Positions 17,863 through 27,150 of a stretch of 64,000 nucleotides of DNA are shown here, piece after piece (positions within the stretch are counted from its first letter, which is position 1; every line of letters starts with the position of its first letter). A model generated the notes under the pieces. The model searched no databases, was not told the DNA's origin, and saw only the letters and a list, made by a program, of their open reading frames with translations. This DNA comes from Pseudoalteromonas sp. MSK9-3 (lineage in GTDB: Bacteria > Pseudomonadota > Gammaproteobacteria > Enterobacterales > Alteromonadaceae). The DNA is taken from contig NZ_MIET01000035.1 in NCBI RefSeq assembly GCF_003590335.1, positions 1 to 64,000 on the forward strand, given 5' to 3'. The translations under genes and the position numbers were made by a program.

Positions 17863-20439
17863 TTATGCTTTACCATTTGGATCGAGTGTTTTTGAAATCA
17901 AGTAAATAAGCTGCTCTTTATGTGCCGCACTAACGGTGTCACCTTTACGACGCTTAATCATATCTTTAATTTCTTTTAAGTTATAACGTGCTAATGCTTG
18001 AATGCTTTGTACACTTGCACCACGTTTGTCGTTGCTTGCCATCTTAATTAGACGATTCACGTATTCACGTTGCAGGTTACGTCTGAAACTATTAACGTCT
18101 TTTTTCGCATCAGCTTTGAAAATAGCATTGGTTAATTCAGTAAACACTTCATCTAATTTAAACTCATTACCATATAGTTCAGTATCAACAATACGCTTTA
18201 ACACAACAGGGTGCAGTACGTGGTTTAGCACTGACTTTTGTGTGCGCAATGCCATATCGTGGAACTTTGGATCTTCTGTTTTTGAGTAGTTAAAGAAGAA
18301 ACGACGTTGAATTTGTAAGTGCTGAGCCAGTTCTTGGTCAACAGAGAACGCATCTGGCGCAAAAACAAAATCGCTCAGTACTTGCATTGCACGTCTTTGC
18401 TCTTGCTCTGGTACCGGTGTGAATGGTGTTTGAGCATTTTCTTGGCCTGCAAATCCGCGGTCGACGTAAACGCCACCAATATAACGTGATACGACGCCTA
18501 CATTGTTGTGGTACTCACGAGTTAGGACTGCATAATCTGTGACTAAACCTTGATAAGACTGACCTTCTACAACAGAGCGTTTTAGTAAGTCTGACACTAG
18601 GATATTCACCCTATCTAAGCGGTCATTGGCATAGCCAATCGCGTCACTCGATAAATCATAAATATTTACACGAGGGTCAATTGCTTTACCTGGTGCACGC
18701 ATATCATCGGCATCATTACCAAAGGCATTTCCTGGTTCAGTTGAACGCGCTAAAATTTTATTTAAGCGTTGTTGCTCAGCTTTTGCGTCGTTAAGTGACT
18801 CAGAATAACCATATTCAATAACCCAATCGTCATAAGGGCCAGTCATGGTGGTGTAATATAAGCCTTGTTTTTTGCCATTAGGTGCAAAGTTGATCGCAGG
18901 GTACTCCATTACAGAGCCCGTTAATGGCAAGTTGTCACTTGGCATAATTGATTGCACTTTGTCTTTTGAATGCAATTGACTTGAGCGCATGTTGTGGTTT
19001 AAGCCTAGCGTATGACCTACTTCATGTAATACAAGGTAATGCAAGTACTCATCAATAAAACGAGATTTGTCTGCAGCGCTCGCCCCTGAGGCATTTAATG
19101 CTGCTTGACCAAATTGTGCAGATTCAACCAGTGCAGAATGATCATGATGATGCTGAGCTGTGTTTGTACTGTGTTCACCACTAAACACATCAAGTGCATT
19201 TAAACGACGTGTAAATCCAGCAAGTTCTAACATGATATCAGAACCTAAAATTTGGCCAGTTTTAGGGTTGGCAAAGCTAGGGCCATAACCAGAAAAGCGT
19301 ACTTTTGGAGAAGATGTCCAACGTAATACATTGTAACGTAAATCACCGGCGTCCCAAGTGGCATCATCAGGTTGGGTTTTAACAACAATGGCATTTTTGA
19401 AGCCCGCTTTTTCAAAAGAAGGGTTCCAAGCTAGGGTTGCTTGTTTAATAATATCACGATATTCAACAGGGGTAGTATTTTCAATCCACCACACGATAGG
19501 CTCAACGGGCTCAGACAGTGCCGCACTTGGATCTTTCTTTTCTAAATGCCAGCGGTTAATAACATCACGATATGGTGTTGGATCTTGTAGTGCCGTCATA
19601 TCGTATTTAGTTTGACCAAAATAACCGACGCGAGGGTCGTCAAAACGCGGTTTAAAGTTATTTTCAGGCATAGCCACTAGGCTGTGACGTATATGCAGGT
19701 TAATGCTGCGATCATCTGTAAACGCAAAATCAGCGGTACTTGGGCGTGAAACACTTGGTCTTATTGGTGCCGCACTATCGTACACATATTCAATACTTAA
19801 ATCAGTATTTTGCGGGTAGTTGTGCAGTGCTAAGTATTTTGTTTTATCTTTACTTAGTTTACCTAAAGTACGGCGCTGACCTGGTTTTTGTTTTGGATTT
19901 TTTGATGGCTTAATTTGATCAAGCGCTTCAGTTAAAAAGATGCTTTTCGCATCGATGAGGATATCACCGTTCTTTTCATCTTGTGCTTTTATCTTAACGC
20001 TGGCGATAATTGGTCGGTTGATGTTAGCGTTTTTAGCACCACTTATTGCATTACTTGGATCGAAGTAAAAATGTGGGTTCTCTGCGCGGATCTCAATGCG
20101 GTCAAAAACACGGTTGAAAGTGTAAACAGAGCTGCCACGGTAACTGCCTCTAAAACCAAAGTCACCAGAGCCATCCATAATTTGAGAGAAATGAATGAAT
20201 TCGCTGTTGAGTTGCGATTCATTTAATTTAAGTAGTACCGAACCTGACCTTTCATTCTGGAATAACGTAAAAAGACCATCGTGCTGAGTGTGGTTTTTAG
20301 TGATCTCTGCGATCGTTTTTTGTTTTTTTTCTTCCGCTTTTGTCGCATTTTTATCGGCAGCGGTGACGTGCGCACTATAAAGTGTTGTGCTCATACACGC
20401 AGCAATGCTTAACGCGAGAATTTTTTTATTGAATGTCAT
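17863..20439 (-). CDS. Exported zinc-dependent metalloprotease (metzincin, DUF5117/DUF4953 type)
   Basis: 858 aa. A signal peptide covers residues 1 to about 27 (HVTAADK). The N-terminal third is beta-rich and of the DUF5117/DUF5118 type (SGSVLLKLNESQLNSEF). The zinc site is HEVGHTLGLNH: H472, E473, H476 and H482 give the HEXXHXXGXXH metzincin signature. A DUF4953-like C-terminal domain follows (ITGPYDDWVIEYGY, with MRAPGKAIDPRVN downstream). Family members are large periplasmic or surface proteases of unknown substrate, common in marine and Bacteroidetes genomes. The gene is alone on its strand with its own terminator. Confidence 0.92.
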   Translation of the reverse strand: MTFNKKILALSIAACMSTTLYSAHVTAADKNATKAEEKKQKTIAEITKNHTQHDGLFTLFQNERSGSVLLKLNESQLNSEFIHFSQIMDGSGDFGFRGSYRGSSVYTFNRVFDRIEIRAENPHFYFDPSNAISGAKNANINRPIIASVKIKAQDEKNGDILIDAKSIFLTEALDQIKPSKNPKQKPGQRRTLGKLSKDKTKYLALHNYPQNTDLSIEYVYDSAAPIRPSVSRPSTADFAFTDDRSINLHIRHSLVAMPENNFKPRFDDPRVGYFGQTKYDMTALQDPTPYRDVINRWHLEKKDPSAALSEPVEPIVWWIENTTPVEYRDIIKQATLAWNPSFEKAGFKNAIVVKTQPDDATWDAGDLRYNVLRWTSSPKVRFSGYGPSFANPKTGQILGSDIMLELAGFTRRLNALDVFSGEHSTNTAQHHHDHSALVESAQFGQAALNASGASAADKSRFIDEYLHYLVLHEVGHTLGLNHNMRSSQLHSKDKVQSIMPSDNLPLTGSVMEYPAINFAPNGKKQGLYYTTMTGPYDDWVIEYGYSESLNDAKAEQQRLNKILARSTEPGNAFGNDADDMRAPGKAIDPRVNIYDLSSDAIGYANDRLDRVNILVSDLLKRSVVEGQSYQGLVTDYAVLTREYHNNVGVVSRYIGGVYVDRGFAGQENAQTPFTPVPEQEQRRAMQVLSDFVFAPDAFSVDQELAQHLQIQRRFFFNYSKTEDPKFHDMALRTQKSVLNHVLHPVVLKRIVDTELYGNEFKLDEVFTELTNAIFKADAKKDVNSFRRNLQREYVNRLIKMASNDKRGASVQSIQALARYNLKEIKDMIKRRKGDTVSAAHKEQLIYLISKTLDPNGKA

Positions 20440-20628
20440 AATTATTCCTAACAGGTACAGTGTAAGAAATATAACTTTTTATGCACGTTAGAGGTAGTGA
20501 TGTAAGGTGAATTTCATAAAAATACGGTGAATATGATTGTTTGAGTGGTAATTAAGCGTTATTTAACGTGATCTGCGATACACAATCTCTAAAGTATAGA
20601 GACTATGGTTACGCTTATAGACATCAAT

Positions 20629-20652
20629 AAAGGCGACGGGTATGTCGCCTTT
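20629..20652 (-). terminator. Terminator downstream of the flavin amine oxidase
   Basis: AAAGGCGAC and GTCGCCTTT form a 9-bp perfect stem located 11 bp past the oxidase stop codon. Confidence 0.8.
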
Positions 20653-20663
20653 GCTGCATGAGT

Positions 20664-22631
20664 TTACGGTTTATCGAAATAAGTTAGATTAACACCAATA
20701 ACGGTATTTTCATCAAAACGTTGTTCAACAGGAGCTTGATTAGCACTGAACTGATCATCAATAAATTGGTTGATAAGTTTTGCTGAGTTTTCTTCGTAAA
20801 CGGCTTTAACCGCTGTGGATGGGCAGATGTGCGTGGTATTTTCATATACTTCACTCAGTGGGTCTAATCCAAACCCTTGCTTGAGGACGAGATCAGTTGA
20901 GCGTAGTGCACCTTCAACCCAGCCTTGATAGTCAGAAAAAGCTTCGCCACAGGTGAATAAATTAGGCAAAGGTTCAACTAGATCTTCCATGACTTGCCTA
21001 TCGTCAGCACCCACAGCCCATTGATGTACGCCGTAACCGAAGTTTTGACTATCTGGTGTATCAGCGTTTACGCTGCCTTCCCAAATACGAGCGCTGGTTA
21101 AAATCGGTTCTGGTACGTAATGTGTGTTGAAAATGTCTTTAAAGAATTTTGTTGCTTGTTGCACTACTGCAACCGAGGCTGGATACATGTCGCTTGGCAC
21201 GCTTTCGACAGACTGTTCTTGCTTTGGATTATGATAAAGTTCTCCTTTATTTTGTAACGCACTCCAAAAATTTATATTTAAATAATCACAGTATATGGTC
21301 AACGCTGCTGGGCGTTTGTACTTTTGGCTATTAATGGTATCGAGTTGATGTTGAATTGTTTGACTTGGGTTCGTATCGCGCTCTTCATACATAAGTGCTG
21401 CTGCCAGCTCATCATTAACCGCATAGAATGGATACACCGAACCGGTCGGCAAGTCAGCAAAATTAGGACCAAACTCTACCGCTGGGTGACCTGTGATCCC
21501 TTGGCCCCACCATGCATTATCATAATATAAGTTAACTTTCAGGAGCGGTTGATTTGAAGTCGTTTGCAGCGTGTTCCAAAGCTTATCACTCTCTCTTTTT
21601 TCCATACGATTAAAAGCATTTGATTTTACAAATAAACGCTCTAAGGCTAAGCGAGGTAAACCTAAAATGACTTTATCGGCATGTACTTGGCTGCGGTGCT
21701 CTTGGCCTTGTTCATCATAGTGAATATAGTGCAAAATATATTTGCCTGATGCTTCATCATGATCGATTTCTTCAATGCTGGTTTGTAAGTGAATACGCTC
21801 AGGACCAATTTGTTTTACAAGTGCGTTTGGTAAGGTGCTAAAACCATCTTTAAAGGTTCTAAATTGCACATCCGCAGGAAAGTCTTCGAGTAACTGATAT
21901 GCCACGCCTGCATTCATCTTTGATAAAAAAGTGCCGTTAAAGCCCAGTACACGGTACAGCATTGTGATGCATTCTTGGCTGTAACCCATATCCGAAAATA
22001 AATCCCATAGCGTCCACTCATTTAGACCTTTATTTTGCCACTGACAATCGAGTCTAAATGATTGCCAAAACTCAGGGCCGCGAACCTCAGGGCGGGCATC
22101 AAAATGAGGGTTGGCTTGCAAAATACGATTAAACACCACATTGATGATGTCTTTTGGGTTAACGCCTTGCTCTGAGGGGGCTAGGTTGTATAAATGTGAC
22201 CAAATTGCGTAGTTATCTTGTTGTGCGTCAGTAACTGAAAAGCTTTCCCCTCGAAAATAAAGGCGATTATTGCCATCACTGTTCATAGGAAAAGGCACGA
22301 TTTGATCTTGTAAGTCGAGTGAAAGAAACAGTGCCATTAGGTCATCCATCCCTTCAAATAAGAAGCGCATGCCACCTTGCTCTTCTTTGACGGTGATAAC
22401 CTCGGGTTCTCCTGCACCGGTGTGTGGATTTTTGAAATGGATTAAATCTGAATCTAATCGACCTCCGGTTCTATCTGAGCGTTCAAATATCGCAAAGTCT
22501 TGTATTTTTTGTTCTTTGTCTAAACGCCATGCGCTATATAAGCCAGACATGCCGGCACCAACAATGGCTACTTTTACTGATTTAGGGATCGCTTTTGACT
22601 TTATCTCGTAACCGAATTTACAGTGGGTCAT
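20664..22631 (-). CDS. Flavin-dependent amine / L-amino-acid oxidase family protein
   Basis: 655 aa, no signal peptide. The FAD-binding Rossmann motif is GAGMSG at residues 25-30, then FERSDRTGGRLDSD. The C-terminal FAD motif is NLFTCGEAFSDYQGWVEGAL. The architecture is that of flavin monoamine oxidases, and the length is greater than typical MAOs (~450-550 aa). This resembles the large L-amino-acid oxidase-like proteins of marine Pseudoalteromonas, some of which are antibacterial through hydrogen peroxide. Substrate cannot be predicted from sequence alone. The gene diverges from phzF across a 413-bp region containing a possible 22-aa ORF. Confidence 0.85.
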   Translation of the reverse strand: MTHCKFGYEIKSKAIPKSVKVAIVGAGMSGLYSAWRLDKEQKIQDFAIFERSDRTGGRLDSDLIHFKNPHTGAGEPEVITVKEEQGGMRFLFEGMDDLMALFLSLDLQDQIVPFPMNSDGNNRLYFRGESFSVTDAQQDNYAIWSHLYNLAPSEQGVNPKDIINVVFNRILQANPHFDARPEVRGPEFWQSFRLDCQWQNKGLNEWTLWDLFSDMGYSQECITMLYRVLGFNGTFLSKMNAGVAYQLLEDFPADVQFRTFKDGFSTLPNALVKQIGPERIHLQTSIEEIDHDEASGKYILHYIHYDEQGQEHRSQVHADKVILGLPRLALERLFVKSNAFNRMEKRESDKLWNTLQTTSNQPLLKVNLYYDNAWWGQGITGHPAVEFGPNFADLPTGSVYPFYAVNDELAAALMYEERDTNPSQTIQHQLDTINSQKYKRPAALTIYCDYLNINFWSALQNKGELYHNPKQEQSVESVPSDMYPASVAVVQQATKFFKDIFNTHYVPEPILTSARIWEGSVNADTPDSQNFGYGVHQWAVGADDRQVMEDLVEPLPNLFTCGEAFSDYQGWVEGALRSTDLVLKQGFGLDPLSEVYENTTHICPSTAVKAVYEENSAKLINQFIDDQFSANQAPVEQRFDENTVIGVNLTYFDKP

Positions 22632-23044
22632 GATAGTTCCTTATGGGGTTAGTAAGCGTTAATATCCAGCTGTATTTGCACCTTATTACCAATTGAATAA
22701 GTGTCGGTAACTAAAATCTGAATATTTTTATTTACTTTGTATTTACATTTTCAGGGCTTATAAACCTTAGCTCATACACAGCAAAAAAGTTATTACAGCA
22801 CGTTACATTTAAGTTTCTTTTTTTATGATTTTTTTGATGGGTATTTTTAGAAAATAATGTGTTATTAATAATTTAGAGGTGTATTTAGCGTGATCTGTAC
22901 CTTTGAACAAAAGGTCACTTACTATACACAAGGGGAAAACTAAGATGTACACAAAGAATACGGACCCGTTTTGTTGGGGTTTATGGGTAGGTATACACAA
23001 TGTGTATAAATAAAAACATGATTTAAGAGAAATGAGGAGTTCAA
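22632..23044. other. Divergent intergenic region with a hairpin and a possible mini-ORF
   Basis: A 413-bp AT-rich region between the amine oxidase and phzF. It holds an inverted repeat ACCTTTGAACAAAAGGT around 22899-22915, flanked by GTGA and TCAC, and then a 22-codon ORF described separately. Promoters for both genes must lie here, but I cannot place them with confidence. Confidence 0.4.
22945..23013 (+). CDS. Possible 22-aa peptide upstream of phzF
   Basis: ATG at 22945 is preceded by AAGGGGAAAA at a workable distance. The frame encodes 22 residues containing PFCWGLWVG and ending NVYK before TAA at 23013, 31 bp upstream of phzF. Two Trp and one Cys in so short a peptide are unusual. It could be a regulatory leader peptide, a small bioactive peptide, or chance. 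Confidence 0.3.
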   Translation: MYTKNTDPFCWGLWVGIHNVYK

Positions 23045-23827
23045 ATGAAGTTACCATTATACCAAGTTGATGCATTCGCGAGTAACCCATTTGAGGGTAA
23101 CCCTGCTGCAGTTATTCCGTTAAATACCTGGTTGGAAGATGACTTACTACAAAAAATTGCTGAAGAAAATAATTTGTCGGAGACCGCCTTTTTTGTTCAG
23201 CATGAAGAGAATTTTCAGCTACGTTGGTTTACACCTATGGAAGAGGTTGATTTATGTGGCCATGCAACGCTTGCAGCAGCGCATGTATTGTTTATGCATT
23301 TGGGATATGCAAAGGCTCAGGTATGCTTTTTAACGCGCAGTGGTTCGCTATACGTGCGCAGAACACCGCAAGGCTATGCAATGGACTTTCCGGCAACAGA
23401 AATCGATGTGATAGAAGCACCAGAAGCTTTATTAAATGGCTTAGGAAATTGTAAACCAAGGGAAGTTCGGGCAGGGTTTGATTATGTTGTGGTACTCGAA
23501 AATGAAGCCGCGGTAAAAACGTTAGTGCCGGATTTTAGTGCTTGGCATAGTCTTGATAAACGGGGAGTTGTGGTCACTGCAAAGGGTGACAAGGTGGATT
23601 TTGTGAGCCGCTGCTTCTTCCCTAAGTTACGCGTAAACGAAGATCCAGTAACAGGTTCGGCACATTGCGAACTTGCACCTTTTTGGGCGCGTAAATTGGA
23701 TAAAACTAAGCTTACGGGAATACAGCTTTCAGCGCGTACAGGGACGGTTGAGTGCCAAGTTGTTAATGAAAGGGTTGTATTGTGTGGTCAAGTTGCAGAT
23801 TATCTCACTGCAGAGATATCTCTTTAA
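23045..23827 (+). CDS. PhzF family isomerase
   Basis: 260 aa, ATG at 23045 with GAGGAG 6 nt upstream. It has the duplicated diaminopimelate-epimerase fold of PhzF/YddE proteins: YQVDAFASNPFEGNPAAV at the N-terminus, the conserved Glu at position 46 (NLSETAFF) that acts as the general acid/base in PhzF, DLCGHATLAAAH, and NEDPVTGSAHCEL in the second half. The phenazine genes phzA-G are not present nearby, so this is most likely a stand-alone enzyme of unknown substrate. It is convergent with the nuclease gene. Confidence 0.92.
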   Translation: MKLPLYQVDAFASNPFEGNPAAVIPLNTWLEDDLLQKIAEENNLSETAFFVQHEENFQLRWFTPMEEVDLCGHATLAAAHVLFMHLGYAKAQVCFLTRSGSLYVRRTPQGYAMDFPATEIDVIEAPEALLNGLGNCKPREVRAGFDYVVVLENEAAVKTLVPDFSAWHSLDKRGVVVTAKGDKVDFVSRCFFPKLRVNEDPVTGSAHCELAPFWARKLDKTKLTGIQLSARTGTVECQVVNERVVLCGQVADYLTAEISL

Positions 23828-23843
23828 CGATATGGCTTGATAT

Positions 23844-23888
23844 TTAACCCACGGAGCTTTTCTATAGATATACAGTTTCGTGGGTTAA
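23844..23888. terminator. Bidirectional terminator between phzF and the nuclease gene
   Basis: TTAACCCACG (23844-23853) and CGTGGGTTAA (23879-23888) form a perfect 10-bp stem lying between two convergent genes. Confidence 0.8.
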
Positions 23889-23900
23889 TAAAAGGAAAAC

Positions 23901-26498
23901 TTACTTCGTTGCTTTGTATTTCAAAGTAACATTCTTATAGGGGAATATACCGCGTATGCCAAAATGCCATGTGCCACTCTGTGCATTATTTAAGGTACAT
24001 TGCTCGTTGCTTCCCCACAGATATGGACGACAATCAAAGCTCAAAAAATAGGGCTTTTGATTGTGACGAACATACAGATCAGCCTCACCTTGCCCTTCAA
24101 TACTCACTTCAAGTGTTTTGTAGCCTTCAGGTAATTCAATAGAAAAGCGTTGCCACCATAACCAGCCATTGATATCAGTAAACTCACCTTCAATGATATC
24201 TTGGGTAGGTGTTGTATTAAGCTCAATTACAATTGGGTCGTGATCTGATGAACGATAAACATGTTCGGCATATAAACTTGCTTTGTGCTTATCTGACTTG
24301 TACTCAGTATTGTAATCCAGTGCAGCTGGCTCATCGGCATTAATATGCCAATCAGAGGTTGCAATGACTTTATTCATCATCGGTGTACTGGCAAAAGCAT
24401 GGTCAAGGCTACCGATACGGCCTTTATACACATATGAGTAATCATCAGTGTTGCCATTTAATTGCTGCTTAATATTGGTATACCCTTGCTCTGTGAAAGT
24501 ACGAATAGGGTCTTCTTGTCCATAGGCGTTAATATCGCCCAAAATCAGAGTGTCTGGGTCTGATATGCCGGTTGGTTCTGTCGCAATCCATGACGATAGC
24601 GCTTTTACAGCATTGATGCGGGTTAGGTTCCAGCAGCCTTGGCCGTCATTTTGATCTTGATCTAAGCCTTCAGCGCTGCCACAGCTACCCTTAGAGCGTA
24701 AATGTGTGATCACTACATTAAATACTTCTTGGCTTGAGAGTGATTCAAAAGTCTGCATGACGGGTGGCCGATTACCGTAGTCAAAAGGTACCGCTTCTGT
24801 GAACGAGGCTGTGCCAATTTCTTTCACTTTATTACTGCGATAGATAAGTGCAGACATGATGGCGTCACCGCCCACTTGCGTTGTATTTAAATTTACATAA
24901 GCATATTGATTGGTGCTGTCTTGCTCATTAAGTGCAGAAGTTAAGTCGGCCAATGCGCTGAGCTCGTCAAAGCCGTCATTTTCCATTTCTAAAATACCGA
25001 TAATGTCTGCATCAAGTGCAAGCATGGCATTGACTGTTTTTGCCTTTTGGCGGTCAAACTCTTCTTGGTTGTCTGCGCCTCGGGGTGTAGGGAACCCACC
25101 GCCTTGGCCATCACCATTGAAGTAATTAAGTACATTGAAGCTTGCAATACGTAAGTCACCACGCTCTGTTACCTGAGGGGTTTCAGTACGAGGGTTTTGC
25201 TGTGTGAAATTAGGTTGCTGTGTTGGGTGAACACGATACTGACTATAACCAAAGCCAATTACACCTTGAATGTTGTTGACCTTGTCACCGAGCCTTAACG
25301 TGTTATATGCGTCAAGTTCTGGGATTGGATAGGGGATCACGTCAGGGTTTTGCGTTGTAATACTGTCGTCTAGTGTGAGCTCTTTTTGTTTATTTTGTGC
25401 TTCTAACGTATTGGCAGCTTCACCCGGTAAAGCAAGTTGAGTTGATTGATATAACCGCTCACTGGCCAATTTAATTTCACCATAGCGCTTTAAGCCATAG
25501 GTGTCATTGACGACTAACTCATTGGTTACATTAACCAGCATGCTTTCATAGGCTTCGAGGCTCGGTAAAACGGGCATTGTGATATCTGTAGTTATTACGG
25601 GTGCTGTGCCACAGTTAAGGATGCCGTTGATTGATGCAAGCTGAGTTTGCCCATACTGTTCTTGCACGATACCTGATACTTTAATGATATCTCCTGCGGC
25701 CACAGAGGTATCAGCGTATGATATGAATATGCCTTCAGAGGTAAGCGGATCATTGTCGTATTGAGTAGGCTCTTCTTGTAGGAAAAAGCCTTTAAGTTGC
25801 TCATTGCCTTGTAAGCTGAGGGTAACAATACCTTGGATCTCTACGTATTCTCCCACCATTGGGCTTTCTTGATCAGCGCCTTGAACACGATTTATTAAGG
25901 TGTTGTTGTCGTTACAAACGAGTGTGGGTGGCTCAGGTGGTTGTTCACTGTTATGCAGCCCAATATTAGAGAAGTCATCTTTTGCTAATGCGCTCCACTG
26001 TTCAGAAGGAACAAAAGTATCAGTATCGTTAGTATCGCCTTCTATTATTGTATTAATACGTAATAGTGAGCTATCTTTTGTGCTTACTCCTGAGTCAGAC
26101 CAACTACTGCCCGGGTCAACTCCTTTTTGTCCTAAACTGTCTATAACATTATTACCTTGGCTCAAAACAACGGCATCATCACCGTTATACCAGCTGCCGC
26201 CTGATAATAATTGTGCTTTATCTGCAAGTTCAGCGGTAGCACTTGAATGTGCAACCACGAAGGTACTTTTTGGTGCTATAGTACCCTCTAGGTCAATTGT
26301 TCTGCCAGCCGTCGTTTTACCATTAAAGTAATATGACAGGGTGTGCCCAGCTAAGTTGATTGGCTCAGCATCAGTGTTATACAGCTCAATAGCCTTGTTA
26401 TTACTGCTTCCTTCTACGTACTCAGAAATAATGAGTTGTGCTTGCGTTGGCAAGCAGATCGCTGAAATCAGCGATGCCAAAACTGCTTTTTTAAACAT
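23901..26498 (-). CDS. ExeM/NucH-family extracellular endonuclease
   Basis: 865 aa. Order of parts: signal peptide (1-20, ending PTQA); lamin-tail domain (about 21-150: LIISEYVEGSSNNKAIELYN); an OB-fold-like region (about 195-300); an endonuclease/exonuclease/phosphatase domain (about 445-755) with RIASFNVLNYFNGDGQ, ILEMENDGFDEL, LGDINAYG and SSDHDPI. The last ~90 residues look like a pre-peptidase C-terminal (PPC) type beta domain (GQGEADLYVRHNQKP). Relatives such as Shewanella ExeM and Vibrio Xds are secreted nucleases that degrade extracellular DNA in biofilms. Many relatives end in a GlyGly-CTERM anchor; this one does not. Confidence 0.92.
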   Translation of the reverse strand: MFKKAVLASLISAICLPTQAQLIISEYVEGSSNNKAIELYNTDAEPINLAGHTLSYYFNGKTTAGRTIDLEGTIAPKSTFVVAHSSATAELADKAQLLSGGSWYNGDDAVVLSQGNNVIDSLGQKGVDPGSSWSDSGVSTKDSSLLRINTIIEGDTNDTDTFVPSEQWSALAKDDFSNIGLHNSEQPPEPPTLVCNDNNTLINRVQGADQESPMVGEYVEIQGIVTLSLQGNEQLKGFFLQEEPTQYDNDPLTSEGIFISYADTSVAAGDIIKVSGIVQEQYGQTQLASINGILNCGTAPVITTDITMPVLPSLEAYESMLVNVTNELVVNDTYGLKRYGEIKLASERLYQSTQLALPGEAANTLEAQNKQKELTLDDSITTQNPDVIPYPIPELDAYNTLRLGDKVNNIQGVIGFGYSQYRVHPTQQPNFTQQNPRTETPQVTERGDLRIASFNVLNYFNGDGQGGGFPTPRGADNQEEFDRQKAKTVNAMLALDADIIGILEMENDGFDELSALADLTSALNEQDSTNQYAYVNLNTTQVGGDAIMSALIYRSNKVKEIGTASFTEAVPFDYGNRPPVMQTFESLSSQEVFNVVITHLRSKGSCGSAEGLDQDQNDGQGCWNLTRINAVKALSSWIATEPTGISDPDTLILGDINAYGQEDPIRTFTEQGYTNIKQQLNGNTDDYSYVYKGRIGSLDHAFASTPMMNKVIATSDWHINADEPAALDYNTEYKSDKHKASLYAEHVYRSSDHDPIVIELNTTPTQDIIEGEFTDINGWLWWQRFSIELPEGYKTLEVSIEGQGEADLYVRHNQKPYFLSFDCRPYLWGSNEQCTLNNAQSGTWHFGIRGIFPYKNVTLKYKATK

Positions 26499-27150
26499 CT
26501 TATTATAGTTCCCGTGATTGATTTATTATTTTGAATATAAAATTTTACTGATATATTCTACTTTATTTTTGTTTCTAAAATGTGTCAATTGTTTTTGTTT
26601 TGTTGTATTTGGGTTTTTTTTTAGGTTCTTTTAGGTTTTTTGATCTTTTGTTTTGGGTGCTTGAGTTTGTAGTTTGGCAAGGATTAGGAGTGGTGAAGTG
26701 TCTTCATAAGTGAGACATTACACCGTATTTATTACACATGGTCAAAATTTAGAGTTTTATGTTGAAATATTATTCGCTGAGAGATCTTGTCTGTTGATTA
26801 ACAAGCTAAATAACCTCAGCTCTAGATAAGCGAATTTGCCCAATAAAGCTATTTTTCTCACTCTCGGCGTTGCTTTCATTTGTAATAGCCCGTTATTACT
26901 GCATAAAAGCGCCTTGATATTTAGCGAAATATCATCATTGGATTGTAGTTAAGTTTGTTTTCAAAACATTTTCTATTTCGAGACCCTTATCCAAACCTGA
27001 GGTTAAATAAACTTAGATGGTGAGGAGCCAATATGCGCATTGACATGCTCATTTGACTGGGTGATAGAGTAGACAGTAAGGAAATGATAGCGACGATATG
27101 GAGAGGTTGCCCGTGGTATAAACATACACCACAGGATTTCGGTCCTTTAT
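26499..27150. other. 650-bp gap holding a candidate MITE
   Basis: No gene seen. The first 130 bp are T-rich on the plus strand. A roughly 193-bp element with inverted ends (26812-27004) is listed separately. An ATG at about 27033 opens only a 7-codon frame. Confidence 0.4.
26812..27004. repeat. Candidate miniature inverted-repeat element (~193 bp)
   Basis: The ends AACCTCAGCTCTAGATAAG (26812-26830) and CTTATCCAAACCTGAGGTT (26986-27004) are inverse complements at 16 of 19 positions. The interior has no gene. Flanking bases (TAAAT on the left, AAATA on the right) could be a degraded AT-rich target duplication. The size and structure suit a MITE; a second copy in the genome would confirm it. 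Confidence 0.45.

Noticed and set aside
22809..23090. A 93-codon minus-strand ORF overlapping phzF
   Set aside because: It is Cys/Phe-rich low-quality sequence antisense to the start of phzF.
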